A DNA stretch of 64,000 nucleotides from Ichthyophis bannanicus (Eukaryota; Chordata; Amphibia; Gymnophiona; Ichthyophiidae), in NCBI GenBank assembly GCA_033557465.1, contig CM066032.1, positions 54,410,955-54,474,954 on the forward strand, given 5' to 3'. Of this stretch, positions 31,686-43,100 are shown piece after piece (within the stretch, counting starts at the first letter, position 1; each line of letters opens with the position of its first letter). The position numbers were made by a program, and so were the translations under genes. Under the pieces are notes generated by a model. It ran no database searches. It was not told the origin of the DNA and worked only from the letters and a program-made list of their open reading frames with translations.

Positions 31686-32671
31686 CCCCTAACCACAATC
31701 TGACATTTACCAGCAGAGGGCACCGTCAGTCTTCACCCACCACATCCTGCAAGGGGTTCCAGCCATACATATGCTAACTGCAGACAGTCTGCTAGCTAGT
31801 ACATAGTGCATTTTCCTGGAGAAACTGTGTGCACCCAAAGGTGGGATGCAAGCACACACACTAAGCAAGTATGTCAGTGATTAGGCCCCAGAAAAAAGAC
31901 CTCATAGATACCACGGGGGGGGGGGGGGGGGGGGATACTGTATAGCACTATGTGGGAACCTAGCCATGTCATGACCACTGCTCAGTCAGGGTGAGAGTGA
32001 CCTCCCAGCATGACATGCTGTGGCCACCCTGTCCATGCAGGTAGTGGTCGGGCACTACAATGTCCCAGCCATTGCCCTATGCCCTGTGCAGATGCATCCT
32101 GCCCAGACCGCTGTGTCCAGGCCATACCCACACTACCTTGCTCCTCAATATGCACATTGGCAGGCTAACACTGGAAACAGTGCAAGCATTGTGGGCTCAG
32201 TAAGGTGTAGGCAGCCACAAAACACTGGATAGACATACACACACTCCCATACCTATTTCAGCATTGTGCGAAGATAGAGGTGGTTGGCAGCCCTGGCCGC
32301 CACACCAGTCCTGGGCACAGTGCAGGCATTGCTAAGGTACTCAATACTGTTATGGTCACTCTCCGGGGTGAAAAACACTGTCAGAAATAAAAGGTGAAAC
32401 ACACTCCACTTATATCAGAGAGGTTGCTATGATGCATCTCTGTTACCAAATTGTGTTTTATTTAGGATTTGTTATCTGACATTAATCATAACAACCTTTT
32501 TATATATATGGAACATGTTTTCAAGTTTATGATGGCATTGCTAAGGTATGCAGGTGCTAGTTGTGGTAGCTGCTGCTCCGTGCAGGGCCCAACAGCTAGA
32601 CTCTCCATGAGGCTTTGGATAGTGGAGCATGTGGGTGTGGGTGTTTGTGCCCCTCTTGGCCGATGTTCTAG

Positions 32672-32859
32672 GGCAGAGATTCCCAACTCCGGTCCTGGTG
32701 GGCCAAAGACGATTCAGGTTTTCAGGCTGTCCCTAATGAATATGCATGAGATACATTTGCATACAATGGGGGCACTGCATACAAATGCATCTCATGCATA
32801 TTTATTAGGGACAGCATGAACACCTGAATGGTGTTTGACCTTCCAGTTGGGAACCTCTG
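32672..32859. mobile_element. Palindromic hAT-type MITE in G2
   Basis: The 188-bp palindrome begins CAGAGATTCCCAACTCC and ends AGTTGGGAACCTCTG. Arms include CTGTCCCTAATGAATATGCA and its complement. Flanks TTCTAGGG and CTCTAGGG form an 8-bp duplication with one difference, supporting a hAT origin. Confidence 0.85.
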
Positions 32860-32914
32860 CTCTAGGGTCTGCACATGTTTATAGTGTATGTGCGTGGTAG
32901 GGTAAAATATAGGG

Positions 32915-33050
32915 ACATTGTCTGCAGGAGCCACAGCTAGGACTTGAGCATGTGACCTTCTGCCCTGAACACACTGGCTGTGTGTACTGCACCAAACTGC
33001 TGCCACAGAAGCAGGTCACTCCCTGGGGATACCATTACTGTTCGTCAGAC
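32915..33050 (-). repeat. tRNA-like module of G elements, antisense
   Basis: Minus strand: TGTGGCAGCAGTTTGGTGC, then GGTCACATGCTCAAGTCC as a degenerate B box, then GGCTCCTGCAGACAATGTCC. Related modules: 19,595-19,690, 41,032-41,125, 46,205-46,320 (antisense), 48,216-48,315 and 52,868-52,970. In the other copies the B box is closer to GGTTCAAGTCC. Confidence 0.65.
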
Positions 33051-35544
33051 AGGCCTTGTTTGTTGCACTGCACGCCACCCACCTGAACAGGGCTTGGTGT
33101 TGGTCTGCTGTAGGCAGATGCCACTGCCCCCCACCACCAGCACCCCTCTGCCACCATGCTGACATGCCCTTATGCCGGTGGTGCTGGTGGTGCGCAGTCA
33201 CAGGCCATTCAGTGTGATGGTAGGCGGCTGCCTATGGTGTGGGATCTGGGGTAGGGGTGCCTACATAGACATCCGCGCTTCCCCCCAGCACCGCCTGTCA
33301 ATGTTATGTTCCCTTTGGGGTACCTGCTGGGTACTGTCCCCTGGGACACTGTGGGACACACACTCGTAGGCATGTTTGACTTTGGTCAGTTGCTGGCTTG
33401 CTCATTCGCATTTTCTGTGTTTCTATGTGCCATCTAGGCATCTGCTTAGTCCACTCTGTGCTCCAGATGCCCCACTGCATGTCCTACCTGCAGCACCCTG
33501 TACCCCATTTGCAGCCTCACCGTAGTGCCCTTTCGTACTTGGGCACTATGCTGTTGCTGCACATGTATCACTACTATCACTTTTCGTGGTTTCCCTGCCT
33601 TTGCTGTACATTACTGACTGAAATCATTTCTCTCTCTTGCAAATGTGCCTCTTACGCGAGGTTTTTTTTATTGGCGTTAGTTTTCAGACCTTCATTTCAC
33701 AGCGTTAGTGTGCCTGGAGCCTCTCCCTGCCCATTCCCAGCCCACTGACCCCTTCTCTCTGCCCTCTGGGGAGCTTTACTATACCCTCTGTGTACCTTAA
33801 TGCCGCTGGAGATGTTATCGTGCGATAATGTTACTTTATCACTCGATAACATAATGTATCGCACAATAATGTTACGTATCTTGTGCTAACTGCGCTGCTG
33901 CGACATTATCACTGTTTAGTAAACATCCCCCAACTAAACCCTCGCAGAAAGAGGATATTTTGATGGGAGAGAGCCTATTTAAACATCTGCAATGTGATGT
34001 ATAGACAGGGGAGCCCAAGACAGTGATAGTAGTGCTCCATTAGCAACAACAGCATAGTGCCCAAGAATGAAAGGGCATTATGCTGATGGAACTAATGGGG
34101 AAAGGGGGTCATGCGGGTCATGCAGTGGGGGTTGCTGGTGTTCAAGGCATACCAGGCAGCTGCCCAGGTTTCACATCTGTGATGTCCATCATGATCCCAT
34201 AGTGACAGTGGTGGCACGAACATGCTGCTGCTGTGAAAAGGTGATGCACCCTAGGCAGAGATCCCAGCTGCCACTCCCTGCTGCCACTGATGCTGGCTCC
34301 AGAGGAAGAGCCCAGTAGTGCCAGCAGCTGTAGAGGGGTAGGATCAATGGCTGAGACTTTGTAGTGCCCATCTACCACGTGCATGGCCTGGATGGCCAAA
34401 GCATTTCATGCTGCGAGGGCACTCTCGCTATGACTGAACTGTGACCATGGCATGACTATGTATCCACATAGTGCTGTATAGTGTGTAGCTCCAGTGAAGT
34501 AGGTGCACTCGCTGTCCTGGGATCCCAGTCACCGAGCCACATGCTGGGGTGTCCTTGCTGTTTGTCCCAAGCCAAGGTGTACATGAGTGCTCTGTGCAAA
34601 TGCATTGTGTGCTTATCAGCAGACTGGCCACAGTTGGTATGTGCATGGCTGAGACAGCCCTGTGGTGTGCAACATGTGTAGTCTGACTGTGCTTCTTGTG
34701 GTGGATTGATAGTTCCAGATAATTGGAACAGGAGCTGTTCTTACTGTGCTCACTGCAGTTATTGCAGGACATTGGCAGCAGTACTAGTCAGCCCCCACCA
34801 GGCAATAACATGCACTGTTCTAGGAGAATCCCTGTCTAACAAGGGAAAGGCATAGGACCCAGACGTGATAGGCACTTACAGCAGGCTACAATTCAACAGA
34901 AAACAAAGCAGCTAGCAAAACATACTAACAGTGATACAGCACTCCAGCACAACCTGCAGTGTTCTGGGGACCAGATGCTGGGCACCTGTCCTCACCCTCA
35001 GGGTGACCACTGACATTGCTCAGTAGCATGGTTTGTAGCTTTTCTGTACTTGTATCACACACTGTCAATGCATCTTACTGAGCTGAGGTGATGGATCAGC
35101 GCATTCTCCAGTTGATGATCAGCTACAGATTGCTGTTCTGTCTGTGCAGTGCATAGTGGATACTGGAGGGGCAAACCTTTACCAGCACACACAGCAGTAA
35201 TTTTAGGCAGTGGCCTGTGGTGTCTTTGAATCTAGCCATCGCTATACAGTGAAGTATGGAGGTGTGGCCTACTGGCTAGTCCAATGTCTCTATAAGCAGG
35301 GAGACAGGGATTCAGTTCCCACTTGTTCTTTTTGTGACCATGTGCTACTCGGTTCATTTTCATGCCTGTGCTGTGACTGGCAGACACACATCCTTATAGT
35401 TTGTTATGCGTTCTGGCCACAATTTGTGTCAGCAAAAGGACTATTCACCATCTTGTCCTTCTGAGAGCATGGCTTTATTGGCTTGGCTGCAGCCCATTGC
35501 AGGGGATCAAACGTGTTCACTCTGCAGATAACTAGCAATTGCTT

Positions 35545-35845
35545 GGAGGTGTGGTGTAATGGTCATGGCACTGGCTTGGGACTCCAGATACCAGGACTTG
35601 AGACCCCCCACTAATCTTTTTGCAACAATTTTGAATGTTTTACTGTGGCGTTTTATGTATGCCACAACCTTCATTGATTGCCCACACCTCCTTGTGACAA
35701 TGGGCAGGTCATCTAACCCTCCATTGCCTCAGCTGACTGCAGGTTCTTACAGTCCCAGTTTTTCATCAGACATTACCACTTTTTTGGTACAACGTAAACC
35801 GATGTGACTGCACTGATGCAGCGGTATACTAACAGGCAGCTACAT
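35545..35845 (+). mobile_element. Diverged tRNA-headed SINE with L2-like tail
   Basis: The head GGAGGTGTGGTGTAATGGTC has an A-box-like TGTAATGG, and the B box is decayed (AGGACTTGAGACC). A segment similar to CTAACCCTCCATTGCCTCAG follows at about 35,711. The tail AAACCGATGTGACTGCACTG then CAGCGGTATACTAA is the L2-like hairpin. Confidence 0.55.
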
Positions 35846-35871
35846 GCATACAGCTGTAACTTAACTTTGCA

Positions 35872-35960
35872 ACATTTATTTATTTATTTATTTTATTTCA
35901 GTGTTTTTCTATACCGCCCCTTCCAGAGATCAGGAGCGGTTTAATGTCATGAGTATGGTA
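35872..35960 (-). mobile_element. L2-like 3' tail, antisense
   Basis: (ATTT)n followed by CTATACCGCCCCTTCCAGAG and ATCAGGAGCGGTTTAA, the tail hairpin. It is nearly the same as 48,838-48,915, so both belong to one subfamily. Confidence 0.8.
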
Positions 35961-36525
35961 TGACATCATGACTGTGATTATATAGCCTTGGCTCCATCAC
36001 ATTTCTGCATTACATACAGACACATCCTACCTCTCGGATAGCCACCTGCAGGTATCAAATCATGTCCATATGTGCCTCTTTTACCCAGTTTGAGCGACTC
36101 CAGTTGTTGTATGCACTTTTGTCTGGGTTGTTGTATGGTGGTTGAGTGGCTGGAACAGCTGTAAGACCCGCATGTCTGGTATCAGGCCTTACATGTGGCT
36201 CTGACATACATTTTTCCCGCACAATACAGATGCATTGGGAATAACACCTCCGATACCTTGGTGCAGCAAGCCCCTGTCACACTCTCCTCTGCCGCCATTC
36301 TTCCTTCAGCCTATCCATCAGCCTCTGTCGGCTGTGTGCAGTCATGTCTTCTCGTGCAAGCTGCTATACCATAGCCTACACAGGTACTCTTTTCTGCATT
36401 TGGACGCTTCACTCATGCCTCTCCTGTGCCTGATCTGCATGTCATCACTCCTGCTTCGTCCCCCTTTCGCTGCACACACCTGCCACTTCTGACTCTGCCA
36501 GGGGACATGTCTTCCCCATCCTATG

Positions 36526-36746
36526 CCTTTAACCTTTCCCAGCAATCGCGGCTTTACAGATACAGCTGCCAGCGTGAAGGAAAAGGCTCTTCACGCTGGC
36601 GGCTGTACAGAGGGAGCCGGGGCCTCGCGCGAGCTTACCCTGCTCCCTCTGAAGCCCTGCGGTGTGTGGGCCGGCCCCGGGTGGGCCCTTGCCAGCTGTG
36701 GGCCCTACGCCATGGCGTACATGGCGTATAGGTAAATCCGGCCCTG
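36526..36746 (-). mobile_element. hAT-C, 5' half (inverted)
   Basis: On the minus strand it starts CAGGGCCGGATTTACC and continues TATACGCCATGTACGCCAT and GGGCCCACAGCTGG, the hAT-B 5' end. A smaller palindrome (CAGCGTGAAGGAAAAGG...CTTCACGCTGG region) lies inside. The next 8 bases on the plus strand are GGTTAATG, the complement of the duplication beside the 3' half at 30,078-30,085. Confidence 0.9.
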
Positions 36747-37961
36747 GGTTAATGGTCCCCTCTACTGCCTCCATTGCAAAGATATAGAGTGTGGTTCTGT
36801 TGGTGCGAGATCCTGTCCCCCACCATGATCCAGAGAGAGTGGGTTGTGCTGCATAAGCTTATAACAAGTGACCATGGCAACCACACAGGATATGCATTAT
36901 TCTGGGTGCATTATAATCAACAAGAGCTGGACTTGACTTGGACATACAAATAGACACAGGAGCAGCCTAAGTTTGTCTGCAAGGACGATCTATCATATAC
37001 TAGCACTGATGGGGACATACAGCACAGCCTATCGCAGCCAAGCCACGTGTTGCGGACCTGGTGCTGGGCACCCCACCTCACCCTCAGGGTGAGCACAGGT
37101 ACCACATAATGTCACGGTCTGTAGCTACTCTGTGCCAGTAGCACACACAGTCGGTTCCCCCTACCAGGCCGAGGTGCTGTAGATGCGCATATCCCATCTT
37201 GTGATCAGATGTAGACTGCTTATCTGCATGTGCAGTACATCATGGGTACGGGTGGGTTTACCCTATCCTGGTAACCACAGCAGACAGTTTGTGCGGTGAC
37301 TTGCAGTCTTTCTGTAGCCAGCCAGCGCTGTGTTAAAAGCTATAGAGATGTAGGCCACTAGTTACTACAATGACTATGGAAGCAGAGGTCATGGGTTTGA
37401 TCCTGCAGTGGTGTTATTTAATAAGACTGTCTGAGGCATTTCCTTTTAATTTAAATCTGTGCTACCAGAAAAAACACCCCCACAGTGCCCTATCCTAAGG
37501 TGTCTCATAAGGCGCCCTATAAAGTGCCATATAGGGCACATTATAAAGTGCCTTGGCAGACAGGGCACTTTCTATTGTGCCTTATGGGGCATCCTTTAGG
37601 GTGCCTTATGAGGCACCTTAGGTTATGGCACTATGAGGGTGTTTTTTCTGGCAGCACAGATTTAAATTAAAAAGAAATGCCTCAGACAGCCTTATTAATT
37701 AACACAACTGCAGGATCAAACTCACAACCTCTATTTCCACAGTCATTGTAGTAACCAGTGGGCTACATCTCTATAGCTTCTAGCACAGCACTGACATGAA
37801 CTTAGGGTTTACGCACATTAACAAGCCAAGGCACCCTCTATCGTGCAATACTGATTCATTTCTACCTTGCCTCCGGAATGCCCACAACCTTATATGGCAT
37901 TCCTCACATTAACGCTACAACTAGCACCGGTAACATTAGGACGGTTTAGTAAACATAACCC
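36747..37961 (-). mobile_element. G2, distal part (inverted relative to 30,078-33,931)
   Basis: Modules run in the order of G9 (56,990-58,207): TGGTCCCCTCTACTGCC, the CCTCACCCTCAGGGTGAG block, CATCATGGGTACGGGTGGG, the tRNA-palindrome module, then the arm ending TTTAGTAAACATAACCC followed by TAA. Joined across hAT-C to 30,086, it rebuilds the repeat unit seen uninterrupted at 56,930-57,010, which shows that the two parts were one element. Confidence 0.8.
37322..37793. repeat. tRNA-palindrome module (copy 1)
   Basis: An inverted repeat of about 470 bp centred near 37,557. Each arm has, from outside in: CAGYGCTGTG, GATGTAGRCCACTRG (A-box-like), GGGTTTGATCCTGC (B-box-like), TGAGGCATTTCCTTTTAATT, and then GGTGYCTCATAAGGCGCC-type short repeats at the centre (AAGGTGCC, TATAGGGCAC). 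Other copies: 43,798-44,228, 46,520-46,985, 57,588-58,040. Confidence 0.85.
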
Positions 37962-37963
37962 TA

Positions 37964-38245
37964 AGACCCAAACAGATGCCAGAGCATAGCCTGGCCAAAA
38001 GTGTTGTCTCATCCGGAATCCCCATTCAGACAGTAGTGGGCTGCAAAAGCATGGACTGAAAAGCATGTAGCAGCCTTGCATATTTCCTCTGCAGAAACAG
38101 AGCTGAGATTGGCCACAGATGCAGTCATAGCTCAGACACTGTGAGCCGTGACATGACCTTCAAGTCTCAACCTAGCCTGGGAATAAGCATGAGTGATGCA
38201 CTCAGCTTGCCAGAGGGATAGCATGTGCTTCGAGACAGCAGTTCT
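37964..38245 (-). pseudogene. DIRS tyrosine recombinase C-terminal fragment, antisense
   Basis: The minus strand reads ECITHAYSQARLRLEGHVTA then HSV, matching the DIRS recombinase at 17,985-18,040 (YEKAGLSLEGHVTARNV). This copy keeps AHS at the catalytic His position that is altered in the large DIRS copy. Downstream text resembles KYARLLHAFQSMLLQPTTV. It begins right after the G2 terminus and ends at the CR1 fragment. Confidence 0.7.
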
Positions 38246-39423
38246 CAGCTTACTGGGACCTGTGAGGCTGACGTCAGTACTGGGCAAAATGGTAGAAACC
38301 ATTATAAAGAACAAAATTACTAAACATATAGATAGTCACGGTTTAATGGGAGAAAGCCAACATGGCTTTAGCCAAGGAAGGTCTTGTCTTACTAATCTGT
38401 TTATTTTTTTGAAGGTGTGATTAATCAGATAGACAAAGGTGATCCAGTAGATATATCTGAATCCAGTCTATCTGGATTTTCAGAAAGCCTTTGACAAGGT
38501 CCCTCATGAGAGACTCTTGGCAAAATTAAAAAGTCATGAGATAGGAGGTAGTGTACTATTGTGGATCTGGAACTGGTTAAAAGATAGCAAGCAGAGGGTA
38601 GAGCTAAATGGCCAATTTTTGAGGTGGAAAAAGGTGAATAGTAGAGTACCCCAGGGATCTCTGCTTTTTAACATATTCATAAATGACCTGGCAATGGGAA
38701 TTACGAGTGAGGTAATCAAATTATTCAAAGTTGTTAAAAACCAAGAGGATTGTGAAAAATTGCAAGAGGACTTTGATAAATTGGAAGAGTGGACATTCAG
38801 ATGGCAGATGAAATTTAACGTGGACAAGTGCAAAGTTATGCACCTATGAAAGACCATCCTAAAGTATGGTTACACGATGCAAGGTTCCACATCACCCAGG
38901 AAAAAGATTAGCCAATATCACGGGTAGCACTTTGAAACCATCTGCCCAGTGTGCAGCAGTGGCCAAGAAGGCAAATAGAATGCTAGGAATCATAGGAAAG
39001 GAATGGAGAATAAAACAAAGGATATTATAATGTCTTTGCAGCATTCCAGGGTGCGACCGCACCTTGAATATTGTGTGCAATTCTAGTCACCATATCTTAA
39101 AAATGATATAGTGAAATTTGAAAAGCTACAGAGAAGAGCCACCAAAATGGTAAAGGGGATGGAAGGAGAGGCTTAAAAGGTTAGGACTCTTCAACCTAGA
39201 AAAGAGATGACAGAGGAGAGATATGATAAAGGTCTATAAATTGAGTGGAATGAGTAAACGTAGATCAATTGTTTATGCTGTCAAAAAGTAGAAAGACTAG
39301 AGGACAAGAATGAAGCTACAGTGTAACACATTTAAGAATAATAAGAGAAAATAATTTTTCACTCAATGCGTAATCAAACTCTGAAATTTGTTACTGGAGG
39401 ATGTGGTGACAGCTGTTAGTGCG
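38246..39423 (+). pseudogene. CR1 copy-1-family fragment (RT and C-terminus)
   Basis: RT blocks: QHGFSQGRSCLTNL (about 38,358), LDFQKAFDKVPHE-like text in shifted frame (about 38,474), MAKLKSHEIGGSVLLWIWNWL (about 38,517), SRVPQGSLLFNIFINDL (about 38,641). The catalytic FADDTK box is absent: EVIKLFKVV reads straight through where copy 1 has ITKIADDTKLFKVV, so about 18 bp are deleted. It supplies the uninterrupted site for the 756-bp insertion of copy 1. It is 5'-truncated and cut at the right by an RTE fragment. Confidence 0.85.
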
Positions 39424-40010
39424 CTGTTGTAGTTAAGTGCTGTAGAGTTGGTGTCAACTCATAGTGACCTTCTGGTTAGTTGTCCTAAACTGTGCTTGGT
39501 CTTCAGTCAGGCGGCTCATTGTTGACAGAATGGCCACCATAGCTACTGTTATTGTATCGATCCATCTCATTGCTGGCCTTCCTCTTTTGCATTGACCTTC
39601 TATTTGCCAAGCATGATGTCTTTCTCTAATGATCTCTCTTTTTGCATGAATTGTCCAAAGTATAAAAGTTGAAGTCTTGTCATCTGAGCTTCTAAAGAAA
39701 GCTTGGGTTTGATCTCCTCTAGTACTGACTGGCTTGTTCTTCGGGCCATCCATGGTACAGCACCATAATTCAAAGGTATCAATTTTTTTCCTGACTATGT
39801 TTTTCACTGTCCAACTTTCACATCCATATGATGTTATTGAAAATACCATGGCTTGAACAAGTCAAATCTTTGTATGGCAAGAGACATCTCTGCTCTTGAG
39901 GATCTTGTCTAGGACCTTCATAGCCATTCTGCCAAGATTAATGTATCATCTGATTTCTTGACTGCTTGTTGTTTCTTTATTGATAGGTTACAGTTTTCCA
40001 TTATTTCCAG
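39424..40010 (-). pseudogene. RTE/BovB-type LINE 3' fragment, antisense (second copy)
   Basis: The minus strand has MVFSITSYGCESWTVKN, FELWCC, then LLYFGQFMQKERSLEKDIML and GQCKRGRPAMRWIDTITVA in shifted frames. The 3' end TTGTAGTTAAGTGCTGTAGAG at about 39,425 is a mutated form of the end at 30,355. It has small deletions relative to that copy (for example after TGGTACAGCACC). Confidence 0.85.
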
Positions 40011-40114
40011 TTGATTGATTGATTGATTTGGCCAGTTGTCAGGATCTTTGTTTTCTTTATATTAAGGGGCTGGCCCATTTTAAAACTATGGGGTATGTTT
40101 ACTAAACCGTCTTA

Positions 40115-43100
40115 GGGGTATGTTTACTAAACTGCGGTAACATTACAGACCACGTGTTATGTAATGTTAATGATCGTTAGGTAACGTTAACGCGCGGTAT
40201 ATAATGTTAACGCGCATTAACATTACTTAATGATTGTTAACGTCCCCAGGGGTGGGCAACACCACAGAGGGTAGAGAGAAGGCGGGGGAAGGGGTCAATG
40301 GGCGGGGAGTGGGTGGGGAGAGGCTCCCTGCACACTAACGCGCTGAACTGAAGGGCTGAATCCTACCGCGAATGAAAACCTGCCGTTAGATGTACATTTT
40401 CAGGAGAGAGAAACCATTTCAGTGTCAGCAATGTACAGCATAGACAGGGAGCCCAAGTAAAGTTATTGTAGTGCTCCATTTCCAGCACTAGCATAGTGCA
40501 AAAGTATGAAAGGCCACTATGGCAATGGTGCAAGGGGGCATAGGGGGCTGAATGCGGGACATGTAGCGGTGGCAGCTGAGGCACAGGGTGGACTAGGCAG
40601 GTGCCTAGGTGGCACAGAGGAACATAGAAATCGGAAATCAGCATGACAGCAGCTGACAAAGGCCAAACACAATCCACCTACATCTACCTGGTCCACACGA
40701 GCTAACAATTGCCAGGGCACTGACCTGACATCCCCCCAGCCAACTCTCCCCCAAGTGGAAGGAACAGACTATTGGTAGGCAGTGATGGGGGATGTGAGGA
40801 TGCTAATGTATGCCCCAGACCCTGCTCCCTAGGCGACCACCTACCCACACAGTGGATGGCCTGGGACCGTGCACTACCAGCACCGACAGCATATGACAAA
40901 GTCAGCATGGCGGGGGGGGGGGGGGGGTGTGCCCATGCTGGAGGGGGAAGTGGCACCTGCCTGAAGTGGACCTAGGCCATGACCTTACCAGCTGAGGAAA
41001 AGTACAGGTAGCCCCAGGGACCACCATGCATCTGTGGCAGCAGTGTGGTGCAGTACACACAGCCAGTGTATCCAGAAGCTGAGAGTCACAGGTTCAAGTC
41101 CCAGCTGTGGTTCTTGCAGAGCATGTCCCTGTATTTTACCCGACAATGCAGATACAACAGCAACATGTGCAAAGCCCAAAGCAGCGGCGAACAGGGGTAC
41201 AAACACCCACTCACACAGGCTCCACAATCCAAAGATGCATGGAGAGTCAGGCTGTTGGCCCCAGCATTGAGCTGCAGTTATCACCAGGGCACTACTATTA
41301 CCTGCTGCACAGTTTAGCAATGTCGGCACTGTGATCAGGACCAGTGTGGCAGGCAGGGTTGTCAACCACCCTTATCTTTGCACAATGCTGCAATAGGAGT
41401 GTATGTGTGTGTATGTCTATCTATTGTTTTGTGGCTGCCCACACCTCACCGGGCTCAAAATGTCCCACTGTTACCAACATTAGCCTGAATATATGCATAA
41501 TGAAGAGCAAGGTGTTGTGGGTATGGCCCAGACAGGGCGGATTGGCCAGGATGCATCTTCAGAGGGTGTAGGGCAATGGCTGGGACACTGTAGTGCCCAA
41601 CCACTGCCTGCATCGACAGGGTGGCCACCACATGGCATGCTGGGAGAGCACTCACTCTAACCGAGCAGTGACCATGGCATGTCTAGGCTCCCACATAGCA
41701 CTCTACACTATTCATCTTCAGAGATACTTTTGTGTTCCCAGTGCTGGAGATTCAATCACTAAGATGCCTGCTTGTTGCATGTAATTTCTCTGTGAGCATG
41801 CACTATGGATTGGCTAGTGGACTGTTTGCAGTTGGACTGTGCATGGCTGGAACACCTATAAGGTGCAGTCTGACTGTGTTATCTGCTGGTGATTGGCAGA
41901 CAGTATTGTACAGTTGTGGGGGGGTCCTCCAGACCTAATCCCAACATTGCTTATGGTCTGCCACTGCCCCAGGCCTAGGTATCGTTTTAGCCCACCAGCC
42001 CTGGAGCTCTGTCTTATACCAGTAGGTAGGACGTTGCTTCACTGGGGCTGGGGGCACCTGTCCCTTGCTTACAAAAAGGGTGATGTGGGCCCTTTGGGGT
42101 ATGTAGTATATACCACTTTGACCTTATAAAAGCACTGCTACACACACACCTCATGCAAGTCTAGACACCCCTCTACCCTGATAACAGGTGCCCATGTCAG
42201 CCAGACCCTAACACCAGGTGTACATTAATCTGGGTGGTGTCTGGTTACAGAGAGCCAGATGTGACTGCAGGATACAGATAGACATCAAATTACCTTTTGC
42301 TGTACTGTAAGGAACACTTGTCACACACTGATAGTGATGGGGACATACAGAAGGACCTATCTCTAGCAACACATGTACTGCGAACCTAGTGCTGGACACC
42401 CATCCTATCCCTCAGGGTGAACACAGAACCTGCACAATGGCATGGTCTGTAACTACTCTGTGCCAGTATCACGCACTGTCAGTTCGTCTTTCCAAGCTGA
42501 GGTACCGGAGAGGTGCAGACCCCATTTGGTGATCAGCTGTAGACAGCTATTCAGCATGTGCATTGCATCATGGGTACTGGTGGGGTTACCCTATCCTGGC
42601 ACTCAAAGCAGACAGTTTGTGCGGTGACCTGCAATCCTTCTGTACCCAGCCATTGCTGTGACATACACCACGGAGGTATAGCCTACTGGTTAATACAATG
42701 CTGTTCTCGGCAGTGTTCATGGGTTCCATTCCTCATTGTTCCCTCCTCTTATGCCTGTCTTACTCAAATAGTGTGCATGCCTATAACAGTAATATTTTTG
42801 CAGATCTGTGCTGCCAGCCCATAATACCCTTGCCAGAATTGCCAACATTCCCTCGCTCCGTCTATCTGCATCTGTCAGCTGTGTAGAGTCCTGTCTGCCT
42901 GTGCGGGCTGCCATCTCATGTCCTGCACTGCTATCCTTTCCTGCATTGTGCCTCTTCATGCTTGCCTCACCTGTGCCTGATCTGCATGGCACCACCACTA
43001 CTCTGTCCACCCATCATTGTAACTATCCTGGCACCCCCGCCTCCACTGGGGGACATTTATTCGCATCGTCTGCCACGAACTGTCTTTCCAATACTTTACA

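Larger units (their letters stand above)
30078..33931 (+). mobile_element. G2, proximal part (separated from 36,747-37,961)
   Basis: This part runs through modules also seen, in the same order, at 44,830-46,345: CAGTCAATGCAGATCTG, then CATTTACCAGCAGAGGGC, CAGACAGTCTGCTAGCTAG, CTGTGGCCACCCTGTCC, the palindromic MITE and the tRNA-like module. It ends in a GC-rich arm with TTATCGTGCGATAATG palindromes and the terminus TTTAGTAAACATCCCCC. It is interrupted at about 30,230-31,685 by RTE and L2 fragments. A pure poly-G run lies at about 31,915-31,934. Its other end is the 36,747-37,961 segment. Confidence 0.75.
33932..36525 (+). mobile_element. G3: partial G element without visible left end
   Basis: From about 33,945 the sequence follows the interior of G5 and G8 (GACAGGGGAGCCCAAG, AGTAGTGCTCCATT and CAGCTGCCCAGG, then a long diverged body). 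It includes a tRNA-like module (A box TGGCCTACTGG at about 35,268, B box GGGATTCAGTTCC at about 35,318), a SINE-like piece at 35,545-35,830 and an L2-like antisense tail at 35,872-35,960. The right part, 36,235-36,525, parallels 42,820-43,060 and stops at hAT-C. Both termini are missing. Confidence 0.6.

Noticed and set aside
36235..36545. Protein-like frames rich in Pro, Ser and Leu near the hAT-C border
   Set aside because: The same region at 42,820-43,060 is read in other frames. It is C/T-rich module sequence.
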